Below are positions 52,987-60,528 of a stretch of DNA of 64,000 nucleotides, piece by piece. The notes under the pieces were generated by a model. It saw nothing but the letters and a program-made list of their open reading frames with translations. It did not search any database and was not told the DNA's origin. A program made the position numbers and the translations under genes. The stretch is taken from positions 1 through 64,000 of the forward strand of contig JAKPAG010000107.1 of the NCBI GenBank assembly GCA_029779535.1. Reading direction: 5' to 3'. Position 1 is the first letter of the stretch. Each line of letters opens with the position of its first letter. The DNA is from Pseudomonadota bacterium. GTDB lineage: Bacteria > Pseudomonadota > Alphaproteobacteria > Sphingomonadales > Sphingomonadaceae.

Positions 52987-53504
52987 TGAACCCGCTTGTC
53001 CGCCTCCGTCTGCTTGGGCTTGGCCTGGCTGCCGTGATTTTCGCGGCGGACCAGTGGATCAAGTGGCTGGTGCGCGTGCCGCTGCAATTGCGGCAGGTCG
53101 GCTCGATCGACCTGATCCCGTTCTTCCGGCTGACCTGGGCGGAAAACTATGGCGTGTCGCTGGGCATGCTGACGGCGGATTCGATGGAGATGCGCTGGCT
53201 GCTCGTCGCACTCACCGCGGGGATCGCGCTGGTTGTGCTGGTCTGGCTGCTGCGCGAAAAGGCCGCGCCCGAAGTTGTCGCGCTGGGCCTGGTGCTGGGC
53301 GGGGCGCTGGGCAACATCCGCGACCGGATGGTCCACGGCTACGTGGTCGACTATGCCGACCTGCACATCGGCGATTGGCGCCCCTTCCTGATCTTCAACC
53401 TGGCCGATGCGGCGATCACCATCGGCGTCCTGATTATCCTTGCCCGTTCCTTCCTTTCGCGCGAAAAGCAGGACAACGCGGGCAAGCCCGCCACGGAGAG
53501 TTAA
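52986..53504 (+). CDS. lspA: Lipoprotein signal peptidase (SPase II)
   Basis: A 172-residue inner-membrane aspartic protease that cleaves prolipoprotein signal peptides after lipid attachment. Four hydrophobic helices are visible. Catalytic Asp residues are in GNIRDRMVHGYVVDYADL and FNLADAAI. The ATG overlaps the ileS stop. A DUF3035 lipoprotein gene starts 5 nt after its stop. Substrates encoded in this window include the NodT channel, the DUF3035 protein and the beta-lactamase-like protein, all with lipoboxes. Confidence 0.95.
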   Translation: MNPLVRLRLLGLGLAAVIFAADQWIKWLVRVPLQLRQVGSIDLIPFFRLTWAENYGVSLGMLTADSMEMRWLLVALTAGIALVVLVWLLREKAAPEVVALGLVLGGALGNIRDRMVHGYVVDYADLHIGDWRPFLIFNLADAAITIGVLIILARSFLSREKQDNAGKPATES

Positions 53505-53509
53505 TTCAC

Positions 53510-53920
53510 ATGCGCAAGATTTCCGCCATCCTGATCCTTGCCGGCGCTTCGGCCATGCTGTCCGGCTGCGGTGGCGGCGGGCTGTTCAATCGCGACCGGC
53601 CTGATGAATTCGCGGTGCAGCGCCAGGCTCCGCTGGTGATCCCGCCCGATTTCGCGCTGACCCCGCCGGCCCCGGGCGCGCCGCGCCCGTCGGACCGCAA
53701 CACCGCCACCCAGGCGCAGGACGCCCTGTTCGGTGCCCCCGCGCCGCGCAGCGAAGTGGAAAAGAACGCCGGCAACCGCGCCGGCACGGCCGCCAACTCG
53801 ATCCGCTCGACCGTGGGCGATCCGCTGACCAACACCGTTGCCAAGGGCAGCGTCACCCGCGACATCATCGCCGCCCCGCAGGGCGACGGCCGCGAGGCGC
53901 AGGTCCAGATCGGCGGCTGA
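53510..53920 (+). CDS. DUF3035 small lipoprotein
   Basis: A 136-residue protein with a signal peptide and lipobox LSGC (Cys at about residue 20), followed by a Gly stretch and a Pro/Ala-rich mature region with RQAPLVIPPDFAL, a segment I associate with DUF3035 proteins encoded after lspA in alphaproteobacteria. It is likely a lipid-anchored envelope protein; a link to the outer-membrane assembly (BAM) machinery has been suggested for such lipoproteins but nothing here proves it. Last gene of the ileS-lspA run, followed by a strong hairpin. Confidence 0.82.
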   Translation: MRKISAILILAGASAMLSGCGGGGLFNRDRPDEFAVQRQAPLVIPPDFALTPPAPGAPRPSDRNTATQAQDALFGAPAPRSEVEKNAGNRAGTAANSIRSTVGDPLTNTVAKGSVTRDIIAAPQGDGREAQVQIGG

Positions 53921-53942
53921 ACGCGCCTGCAATCAGGTCAGG

Positions 53943-53986
53943 AAACGCAAGATGCCTCTCCCCCGCCGGAGGGGCATTTTGCGTTT
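53943..53986. terminator. Strong terminator after the ileS-lspA operon
   Basis: A 44-nt inverted repeat: AAACGCAAGATGCCTCTCC pairs with GGAGGGGCATTTTGCGTTT through about 19 bp, with two wobble pairs and a CCCGCC loop. It sits 23 nt after the lipoprotein stop. The distal arm is T-rich near its end, consistent with an intrinsic terminator. Confidence 0.65.
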
Positions 53987-54032
53987 CAGGCCGGGCGAGC
54001 CGTGCTGCGTCCCGCTGCCTGACGATAACTAT

Positions 54033-54073
54033 CGTCACCCCGGGCCGGACCCCGGGTCAAGCCCGGGGTGACG
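54033..54073. repeat. REP-like palindromic element
   Basis: CGTCACCCCGGG (54033-54044) and CCCGGGGTGACG (54062-54073) are perfect 12-bp inverted arms around a 17-nt centre. The motif GTCACCCCGGG...CCCGGGGTGAC is of the kind scattered between genes of alphaproteobacterial genomes. It lies between two convergent transcription units and may add to termination. Confidence 0.5.
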
Positions 54074-54099
54074 GCACTGGATAGGTTCGATCCGCCCGC

Positions 54100-54903
54100 T
54101 CAGCTCAGCGCGATGTCGGGGGCGTCTTCCTGCTTGATCCCGACCAGGTGATAGCCAGCGTCGACGTGATGGGTTTCACCCGTCACGCCCGATGCCAGGT
54201 CGCTGAGCAGATAGAGCGCCGAACCGCCGACATCCTCGATCGTCACGTTGCGGCGCAGCGGCGAATTGAGCTCGTTCCACTTCAGGATGTAGCGGAAATC
54301 GCCGATCCCGCTGGCGGCGAGCGTGCGGATCGGCCCGGCCGAGATCGCGTTGACGCGGATCCCTTCGGGGCCAAGGTCGTTGGCGAGGTACTTCACGCTG
54401 GTTTCCAGCGCCGCCTTGGCCACGCCCATCACGTTGTAATGCGGCACAACCTTTTCCGCGCCGTAGTAGGACAGCGTCAGGATCGAGCCGCCTTGCGCCA
54501 TCATCGGCCGGGCGCGCCTGGTCACGGCGACCAGGCTGTAGGCCGAGATGTTCATGGTCATCAGGAAGTTGTCGAGGCTGGTGTCGCAGTACTTGCCGCG
54601 CAGCTCGTTCTTGTCGGAAAATCCGATCGCGTGGACCACGAAGTCGATCGTCGGCCACTTCGCCGCCAGGGTGGCAAAGGCGGTGTCGAGCGCGGCCATG
54701 TCGGACACGTCGCAATCGATCAGGAAATCGCTGCCCAGGCTGGCGGCCAGCGGGCGCACCCGCTTTTCCAGCGCTTCGCCCTGGTAGGAAAAGGCCAGTT
54801 CCGCCCCCGCTTCGTGCAGCTTCTGGGCGATCCCCCAGGCCAGCGACTTGTCGTTTGCCAGGCCCATGATCAGCCCGCGCTTGCCCTGCATCAATCCAGT
54901 CAT
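54100..54903 (-). CDS. fabI: Enoyl-[acyl-carrier-protein] reductase (NADH)
   Basis: A 267-residue FabI-type SDR catalysing the last reduction in fatty-acid elongation. The N-terminal variant cofactor motif GLANDKSLAWGIAQ (about residues 14-27), AIGFSDKNELRG, and the catalytic Tyr and Lys in YYGAEKVVPHYNVMGVAKAAL with the FabI Y-x6-K spacing are present. TRTLAASGI is the substrate-binding loop in the form IRTLAASGI. Triclosan-type target. A YihY-family gene lies 18 nt upstream on the same strand. Confidence 0.95.
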   Translation of the reverse strand: MTGLMQGKRGLIMGLANDKSLAWGIAQKLHEAGAELAFSYQGEALEKRVRPLAASLGSDFLIDCDVSDMAALDTAFATLAAKWPTIDFVVHAIGFSDKNELRGKYCDTSLDNFLMTMNISAYSLVAVTRRARPMMAQGGSILTLSYYGAEKVVPHYNVMGVAKAALETSVKYLANDLGPEGIRVNAISAGPIRTLAASGIGDFRYILKWNELNSPLRRNVTIEDVGGSALYLLSDLASGVTGETHHVDAGYHLVGIKQEDAPDIALS

Positions 54904-54921
54904 CCGATTGCCACCATCCCT

Positions 54922-55926
54922 TTATCCGGCGTCCCGTTCCGTTACGGCATGGCTGGCCATGTCCCGCTCCTCCGGCGTGACCGCCAATGCCGCATTCAGT
55001 TCAGCGCCTACTACCATGCCCAGCCCGACAAGCCAGAAAAAGAACAGCGCAATCATCACCCCGGCCAGGCTGCCATAGGTCAGGTCATAGGTGAAGAAGC
55101 GGGCCAGCACCGTTGGCAGCAGGCCCATCGCCGCCACCCACCAGCCGGTGACCAGCAGCGCGCCGGGCCATTTCGGATAGGCGCGGGCGCGGTAGGCGGT
55201 GGGGGTCAGCGTGTAGAACAGCAGGTAGAGCGAGGCATAGAGCACCAGCGCCGGAACCAGCCGCGAGGTGCCGAGCGTGGCAATCCATCCGCCCGCGCGG
55301 GGGAACCAGGCAGCGATCACTTCCTGTGCGGCGCCAATCGCGACCTGGGCGAACAGCGCCATGATCAGCAGCGCTGCCGCCGCCACGGTGACCCCGGTGG
55401 AAATCAGCCGGTAGCGCCAATAGGCGACCGCATGGCGGGTGCCATAGGCGCGGCGCAGGATGTCGCGGATCGTCTCGATCAGGCTGCCCACGGTCCACAG
55501 GCCAACCAGTCCGCCGATCCACAGCAGCCAGCCCGATCGCGCCGTGACCACGTCCATCGCCACCGGTTCCAGCGCGGCGCGCACCACCGGCGGCACCGCC
55601 AGCAGGAAGGTGTGGACCGAGGCGACGCGCTGCCCTTCCTCGCCGATCAGCGAGGTGACCAGCGAAATAACTACGAAAAACGGAAACAGCGACAGGATCG
55701 CCATGTAGGCAAGGTTGCCGGCATGGATGAACCCGTCGTGCCAGGCCCCGGTCCAGACGCGCTGCACCACCCGGTACAGACGCGTGCCCCAGAACCGGCC
55801 TTGCGGCCCGAAATGGGTGTCGGCGGTCTGCTGCAAGTCCTCGTGCCAGCGCTCGGCGCGGCGGCGGCGAGCTTCGGGGGACAGGTCGGGCAGCGGGTGC
55901 GCCTCGTCTGCCGGGCGCTCCTCCAT
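54922..55926 (-). CDS. YihY/virulence factor BrkB family inner-membrane protein
   Basis: A 334-residue protein with a polar N-terminal region (1-60) and about six membrane helices. Family marks include AGNLAYMAILSLFPFFVVISL in the first helix and LTPTAYRARAYPKWPGALLVTGWW in the middle, plus the final FFFWLVGLGMVVGAELNAAL. The molecular role of the family is unsettled; older annotation as RNase BN is wrong. It stands 4 nt downstream of the DnaJ-like gene and 18 nt upstream of fabI, suggesting co-transcription. Confidence 0.85.
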   Translation of the reverse strand: MEERPADEAHPLPDLSPEARRRRAERWHEDLQQTADTHFGPQGRFWGTRLYRVVQRVWTGAWHDGFIHAGNLAYMAILSLFPFFVVISLVTSLIGEEGQRVASVHTFLLAVPPVVRAALEPVAMDVVTARSGWLLWIGGLVGLWTVGSLIETIRDILRRAYGTRHAVAYWRYRLISTGVTVAAAALLIMALFAQVAIGAAQEVIAAWFPRAGGWIATLGTSRLVPALVLYASLYLLFYTLTPTAYRARAYPKWPGALLVTGWWVAAMGLLPTVLARFFTYDLTYGSLAGVMIALFFFWLVGLGMVVGAELNAALAVTPEERDMASHAVTERDAG

Positions 55927-55930
55927 GCGG

Positions 55931-56878
55931 TCAGACGCCCAGTTTCGCGCGCAGGTTGCGCGGATCGCGCCACCCTTCCAGCCGCTGGACCAGGTCCGGA
56001 TCGTTTTCGGGCAGTTGCACCTCGATCGTGATCAGCTGGTCGCCGCGCGTGCCGTCCTTGCGGGTAAAGCCCTTGCCCCCCAGCCGCAGCGTCTTGCCCG
56101 AACTGGTGCCGGGGGCCACTGTCAGCATCACCGCGCCATCGGCGGTCGGCACCTTGACCTTGGCGCCGTTCACCGCCTCGTCCAGGCTGATCGGCACGTC
56201 GATCCGCAGGTTGTCGCCATCGCGCTTGAAGAAGGGGTGGGGCTGCAGGTGGATCGTGACAATCGCGTCGCCCGCGCCGCCGGGGCCGGGCTCGCCCTTG
56301 CCGGCGAGGCGCATCTGGGTGCCGTCTTCCACCCCGGCGGGCAGTTTCAGGTCGATCGTCTTGCCATCGGACAGGGTGATCCGCTGGGTCGCGCGGGTGG
56401 CCGCATCGGGCAGCGAGACGCCCAGCTTGTAGGCCACGTTGGCGCCCTTGGGTGCCGCGCGTCGGCCGCCGCCGAACGGTCCGCCCGCGCCGCCGCCCAT
56501 GCCGCCGCGCCCGCCGAACAGGCCTTCGAAAATATCGCCCAGGTCGATCCCGTCACCGCCGCCGAAGCCTTCGAAGCCATCGGCGCGGAAACCGCGCTGG
56601 CTGCCGCCGCCAAAGCCCCCGCCCGGCCCGCCGCCAAAGCCGAAGCCGCCGGTCGGGTTGCCGTCGATGTCGATCTCACCCCGGTCGAACCGGGCGCGCT
56701 TGTCCTTGTCGGACAGCAGGTCATAGGCGCGGGTCACTTCCGAAAAGCGCTCCGCGGCCTTGGGGTTGTCCTGGTTGCGGTCCGGGTGAAGCTCCTTGGC
56801 CAGCTTGCGATAGGCGGACTTGATGTCCTTCTCGCTCGCGCCGCGAGCCACGCCGAGGATCGAATAGGGGTCTGCCAT
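55931..56878 (-). CDS. DnaJ-class co-chaperone (CbpA-like, no zinc finger)
   Basis: A 315-residue J-domain protein. The J domain (1-70) contains the HPD motif that stimulates DnaK ATPase. A Gly/Phe-rich linker (about 75-140, with FGGG repeats) follows, then two C-terminal substrate-binding beta domains. The CxxCxGxG zinc fingers of true DnaJ are absent, placing it in the CbpA/DnaJ-type II group. It would act with DnaK in protein folding. First gene of a leftward unit with YihY and fabI. Confidence 0.9.
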   Translation of the reverse strand: MADPYSILGVARGASEKDIKSAYRKLAKELHPDRNQDNPKAAERFSEVTRAYDLLSDKDKRARFDRGEIDIDGNPTGGFGFGGGPGGGFGGGSQRGFRADGFEGFGGGDGIDLGDIFEGLFGGRGGMGGGAGGPFGGGRRAAPKGANVAYKLGVSLPDAATRATQRITLSDGKTIDLKLPAGVEDGTQMRLAGKGEPGPGGAGDAIVTIHLQPHPFFKRDGDNLRIDVPISLDEAVNGAKVKVPTADGAVMLTVAPGTSSGKTLRLGGKGFTRKDGTRGDQLITIEVQLPENDPDLVQRLEGWRDPRNLRAKLGV

Positions 56879-56948
56879 GCTGGTTAGCTAGGTGCGATGA
56901 GCCATTTGGGCAAGGTTTGGTGTGGCGGTGCGGAAAAGCCGTCGGGAA

Positions 56949-57106
56949 GATTCCTTGTTTGGTGCGCTCTTTGCATCCGCAAAGAGCTTGGCCTGGCCGG
57001 CCCGCTCCCCCCGCCCAACCACCCACAGGGTACCTTGAAGGGGTGGGTGGGCCGGGGGAGCGGGCCGGCCAGGCCAAGCTGATCGCGGAGGCGATCAGCG
57101 CACCCG
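56949..57106. repeat. 158-bp three-hairpin repeat, copy 1
   Basis: Nearly identical to 58746-58903, with about six differences and no length change. It folds into three hairpins: a perfect 9-bp stem GCTCTTTGC-ATCC-GCAAAGAGC (56966-56987), a long central stem whose outer 22 bp (56990-57011 with 57054-57075) are perfect, and a perfect 9-bp stem GCTGATCGC-GGAG-GCGATCAGC (57078-57099). The rest of the 319-bp gap (56879-57197) shows no gene. It probably represents a dispersed palindromic element; transcription could also come from the pdxH side. Confidence 0.75.
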
Positions 57107-57197
57107 GCAAGAACTCTTCCGCACCGGCATATGCCGGAAAGGGAATTGCGAGACACTCGCGCTTTCTTCGCAGGCGCAGCACGGCTATGATGGGCGC

Positions 57198-57827
57198 ATG
57201 GATGAAACCCAGGTCGCCAACGCCATCCCCGATGCCGCGCCCTTTGCGCTGTTCGACGAATGGTTCGCCGAAGCGAAGAAGCACGAGCCCAACGATCCCG
57301 AGGCGGTGGCCGTTGCCACGGCGACGCCCGATGCCATGCCATCCGTGCGGATGGTGTTGATGAAGGATCACGGGCCGGACCTGCTCGGCCCGCACGGCGG
57401 CTTCGTGTTCTATACCAACAGCCACAGCCGCAAGGGCGGCGAACTGCTGGCCAACCCGCAGGCGGCGATGCTGTTTCACTGGAAATCGCTGCGCCGCCAG
57501 ATTCGCATTGAAGGAACCATCGCCCCGGTGCCCGATGCGATGGCCGATGCCTATTTCGCCAGCCGCAGCCGCGATTCGCAGCTCGGCGCCCATGCCAGCG
57601 ACCAGTCCGCCCCGCTCGATTCGCGCGCCACGTTCCTGGCCCGGATCGCCAAGGTGACGGCGCGCCACCTTGTCGGGCAGGTGCCGCGCCCGCCGCACTG
57701 GACCGGCTTCTGCCTGACCCCCAGCGCTTTCGAATTCTGGATGGACCGCCCCTTCCGCCTGCACGAACGCCGCCGGTTTACCCGGCTGGCCGAAGGCGGT
57801 TGGGCCAGCACGTTGCTGTTCCCATGA
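57198..57827 (+). CDS. pdxH: Pyridoxamine 5'-phosphate oxidase
   Basis: A 209-residue FMN enzyme that oxidises pyridoxamine/pyridoxine phosphate to pyridoxal 5'-phosphate. VRMVLMKDHG, FYTNSHSRKG, FHWKSLRRQIRIEG and SRSRDSQLGAHASDQS are the FMN- and substrate-binding blocks, in the correct order, and FRLHERRRF ends the active site. Length is normal. Its stop overlaps the CDF start (ATGA). Both genes are bracketed by the two 158-bp repeats. Confidence 0.95.
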   Translation: MDETQVANAIPDAAPFALFDEWFAEAKKHEPNDPEAVAVATATPDAMPSVRMVLMKDHGPDLLGPHGGFVFYTNSHSRKGGELLANPQAAMLFHWKSLRRQIRIEGTIAPVPDAMADAYFASRSRDSQLGAHASDQSAPLDSRATFLARIAKVTARHLVGQVPRPPHWTGFCLTPSAFEFWMDRPFRLHERRRFTRLAEGGWASTLLFP

Positions 57828-58747
57828 CCGACGTGAACGCCCTTAACCGCAGTGCGGCGATGGCCTCGATCGCGGTGGCGCTGCTGCTGGTCGGGCTCAA
57901 GGCCTGGGCCGCGCTGTCGACCGGGTCGACCGCGATGCTGGGCAGCCTGGCCGATACCCTGCTCGACCTTGTCGCCTCGATCGCGACGCTGGCCGGGGTC
58001 TGGGTGGCGGCGCAGCCCGACGATCACAACCACCGCTTCGGCCACGGCAAGGCCGAGGCGCTGGCGGCGATGTTCCAGGTGGTGCTGATCTCGATCTCGG
58101 CGCTCACCCTGGCGGTGCGCGCGGTGCAGCAATGGTTCGCCGGGGTGCGGCCCGAAGGCGCGGAAGGCGGGATCATCGTGTCCGGCATTGCCATGGCCGC
58201 AACGATCCTGCTGCTGCTGTGGCAGCGCTATGTGATCCGCCGAACCGGCAGTCTGGCGATCAGCACTGACAACGTCCACTACAAGTCGGACCTGTTCCTC
58301 AACATGGCGGTGATCGCTGCCCTGGCGCTGGACCAGTATGCCGGGATCCGCGGGGCGGATTCGGTGTTCGGCCTGGCGATCGCGCTGTGGCTGGGCTGGG
58401 GCGCCTGGGGCGCATCGCAGGAAGCGATCGAACAGCTGATGGACCACGAATGGCCCGCCGAAAAGCGCGACCGGTTCCTTGAAGTGGTCGCCCGCCACCC
58501 GGAACTGCGCGGCCTGCACGACCTGCGCACCCGCACCTCGGGCAACCGCGACTTCGTCCAGTTCCACGTCGCGGTCGACCCGCAGATGACGGTGCGCGCC
58601 GCGCATGACGTGATGGACGACATCGAGCGCAAGCTGATGGCCGAATTCCCGGGGATCGAGATCCTGATCCACCCCGACCCGGAAGGCCACGTCGATCCCA
58701 CCGACCTGTCGAGCCAGGACCTGCTGGCCGGGATCGCCCCGAACTGA
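57824..58747 (+). CDS. Cation diffusion facilitator (FieF-like metal exporter)
   Basis: A 307-residue CDF transporter with about six membrane helices. Metal-site residues are present: SLADTLLD (about 41-48; two Asp), HRFGHGKAEALAA, and HYKSDLFLN (His and Asp of the second half-site). The cytoplasmic C-terminal domain contains the expected VDPQMTVRAAHDVMDDIE and HPDPEGH. Likely exports Zn or Fe in exchange for protons. Translation is coupled to pdxH. Its stop codon (58745-58747) overlaps the first bases of repeat copy 2. Confidence 0.9.
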   Translation: MTDVNALNRSAAMASIAVALLLVGLKAWAALSTGSTAMLGSLADTLLDLVASIATLAGVWVAAQPDDHNHRFGHGKAEALAAMFQVVLISISALTLAVRAVQQWFAGVRPEGAEGGIIVSGIAMAATILLLLWQRYVIRRTGSLAISTDNVHYKSDLFLNMAVIAALALDQYAGIRGADSVFGLAIALWLGWGAWGASQEAIEQLMDHEWPAEKRDRFLEVVARHPELRGLHDLRTRTSGNRDFVQFHVAVDPQMTVRAAHDVMDDIERKLMAEFPGIEILIHPDPEGHVDPTDLSSQDLLAGIAPN

Positions 58748-58903
58748 TTCCTTGTTTGGTGCGCTCTTTGCATCCGCAAAGAGCTTGGCCTGGCCGGCCC
58801 GCGCCCCCGGCCCAACCACCCCCAGGGTACCTTGAACGGGTGGTTGGGCCGGGGGAGCGGGCCGGCCAGGCCGAGCTGATCGCGGAGGCGATCAGCGCAC
58901 CCG
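58746..58903. repeat. 158-bp three-hairpin repeat, copy 2
   Basis: Second copy of the element at 56949-57106, same orientation and length, about 96 percent identical. It begins inside the CDF stop codon and ends 18 bp before the stop of the convergent lipoprotein gene, so it occupies the complete gap between the two genes. In this copy an inner stem segment GGCCCAACCACCC/GGGTGGTTGGGCC is perfect where copy 1 has a mismatch, while the outer stem has one mismatch. Confidence 0.75.
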
Positions 58904-58921
58904 ACGACTACCCACCCTCTC

Positions 58922-60052
58922 TTATTTACCCGCGTACAGCTGCGCGATCCGGACCATCGCGGCGCGGACCGGGTCGTGCTTGCCTTCGTCGGTCTTGCCC
59001 AGGCGGACCACGGTCAGCCCCGAGCCGGGGACGACCAGCACGAACTGGCCGAGATGCCCGTTCATCGAAAAGGCGCTGGCGGGCAGGCCGGCCCACAGCA
59101 CCGAACCATCGCCGGCCTGCGGGCGGTTAAGCCAGATCTGCGCGCCGTAGCCGGGGTTGCGCGGGTTCGGCGTGGTCATGAATTCGATCCAGCCCGATGG
59201 CACCAGCTGCGCCCCGCGCACCGCGCCCTTGTTGCGCAGGAATTCGCCGAAGCGGGCCCAGTCGCGCGCGGTGCCGTGGATCAGGCTGCCGCCGATCAGC
59301 GTGCCGGCCGCGTCGTATTCGGGGACCATGCTTTTCATGCCCAGCGGCTCGAACAGCCGGGTGCGCAGGTAATCGCCCACCAGGCGGCGGCGTTCGGCCG
59401 GATCGTCGGTCGCGCTCAGCGCGCGGGCGGCAAGGTCCGCCAGGATCACCGTGGTCGCGCTGGAATATTCCCACTTCTTGCCCGGTTCGGCTTCGAGCGG
59501 CTGCGCCTCGGCATAGGCCGCCATGGCATCGCGCCCGTCGAGGAACAGCATCCGCGCGGTGTCGGTCAGGTAGGGCGGGCCTTCCGCCTCGACATGTTGC
59601 AGGCCGGACCGCATCTGCAGCAGCTGGCGCAGGGTGATCTCGCCGCGCGGATCGCCGGGGCGCTGCCAGGCCGGGATCGGCGCGCTTTCATCCAGCCGCA
59701 GGCGCCCGTCGCTGACCAGCTGGCCGATCATCACCCCGGTGATCGTCTTGGCCATGGACCACGAGACGAAGCGGGTGTTTTCGTGATAGCCGGGGGCATA
59801 GCGTTCGGCCACGATGCGTCCGTCCTTCAGGACAAGGACTGCGCGGGTTTCCGCCGTTTCCGGCTGGCTGAACAGCGCGTCCACCGCGCGGGCCAGAGCC
59901 TCGCGCGGCACGCCGGGCTGCTTGACCACCGCCTTGACCGCCTCGGGGGCAAGGGGGGGTGGGCCATCGGCCGGGCGGGCGCAACCGATCAGGGCTGGCA
60001 GCAGCAGCGCGGGCAGGATAAGGGGCAGGCGGCGTGTCGGCATGGCGCGCAT
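58922..60052 (-). CDS. Serine hydrolase of the beta-lactamase (class C-like) family, lipoprotein
   Basis: A 376-residue penicillin-recognising-enzyme fold protein. The signal peptide ends in LIGC (lipobox, Cys near residue 24). Active-site motifs are SWSMAKT (SxxK nucleophile), WEYSS (Tyr of YxN-like motif) and NGHLGQ replacing the KTG box, a pattern of EstB-like esterases and 6-aminohexanoate-dimer hydrolases more than of true AmpC. So esterase, amidase or peptidase activity is more likely than antibiotic resistance. The start at 60052 leaves only 21 bp to the divergent neighbour. Confidence 0.85.
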   Translation of the reverse strand: MRAMPTRRLPLILPALLLPALIGCARPADGPPPLAPEAVKAVVKQPGVPREALARAVDALFSQPETAETRAVLVLKDGRIVAERYAPGYHENTRFVSWSMAKTITGVMIGQLVSDGRLRLDESAPIPAWQRPGDPRGEITLRQLLQMRSGLQHVEAEGPPYLTDTARMLFLDGRDAMAAYAEAQPLEAEPGKKWEYSSATTVILADLAARALSATDDPAERRRLVGDYLRTRLFEPLGMKSMVPEYDAAGTLIGGSLIHGTARDWARFGEFLRNKGAVRGAQLVPSGWIEFMTTPNPRNPGYGAQIWLNRPQAGDGSVLWAGLPASAFSMNGHLGQFVLVVPGSGLTVVRLGKTDEGKHDPVRAAMVRIAQLYAGK

Positions 60053-60073
60053 CACTTGCCCAAAGGCTGGCCA

Positions 60074-60424
60074 ATGGCAACCGCAAAGCAGACCGCTCCA
60101 ACCCCGCCCCGGCGGCGCATCAATCGACTGGTCCTGGCGCTCGTCCTGGCCGGCGCCGCGCTGCTGGCGTGGTTCTGGGGGCCGCTGAACGGCTATGCCC
60201 GGATCGGCGCGGCTTACGGCGCGCGGGTCGCCTGTTCGTGCCGCTTCGAAGGGGGACGGGTGCTGGGCGATTGCCGCAAGGATTTCGAGCCGGGGATGGA
60301 ACTGGTCATGCTGAGCGAGGATGCCAAGGCCCGGAGCGTGACCGCCCAGTTCCCGCTGCTGGCCCGCGAAACCGCGACCTACCGCGAGGGTGAAGGCTGC
60401 CGGCTGGAGGCATGGCACGAATAA
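60074..60424 (+). CDS. Small membrane-anchored four-cysteine protein
   Basis: A 116-residue protein with a basic start (APTPPRRRINRL), one transmembrane helix (about residues 18-37) and a C-terminal, presumably periplasmic, part with four cysteines: ACSCRFEG, LGDCRKDFEPG and GEGCRLE. Odd-even spacing suggests disulfides. I know similar unnamed proteins from sphingomonads but no function. It is divergent from the beta-lactamase-fold lipoprotein with only 21 bp between start codons, so promoters must lie inside the coding ends or one start is placed too far upstream. Confidence 0.7.
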   Translation: MATAKQTAPTPPRRRINRLVLALVLAGAALLAWFWGPLNGYARIGAAYGARVACSCRFEGGRVLGDCRKDFEPGMELVMLSEDAKARSVTAQFPLLARETATYREGEGCRLEAWHE

Positions 60425-60528
60425 TTTCCGCCGCTGCCGGCAGTATTTTCAAATCTTAATCCGCCTGTGCTAACGGGGGGGCCAAGAGAGGGTCGGTTAA
60501 CCATGGGGCCGGGTCGGATTTGAGGGCG

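Noticed and set aside
58922..60052. Antibiotic-resistance AmpC beta-lactamase
   Set aside because: The third motif is HLG rather than KTG and the protein is a lipoprotein, a pattern of class C-fold esterases and amidases, so a resistance call is not supported.
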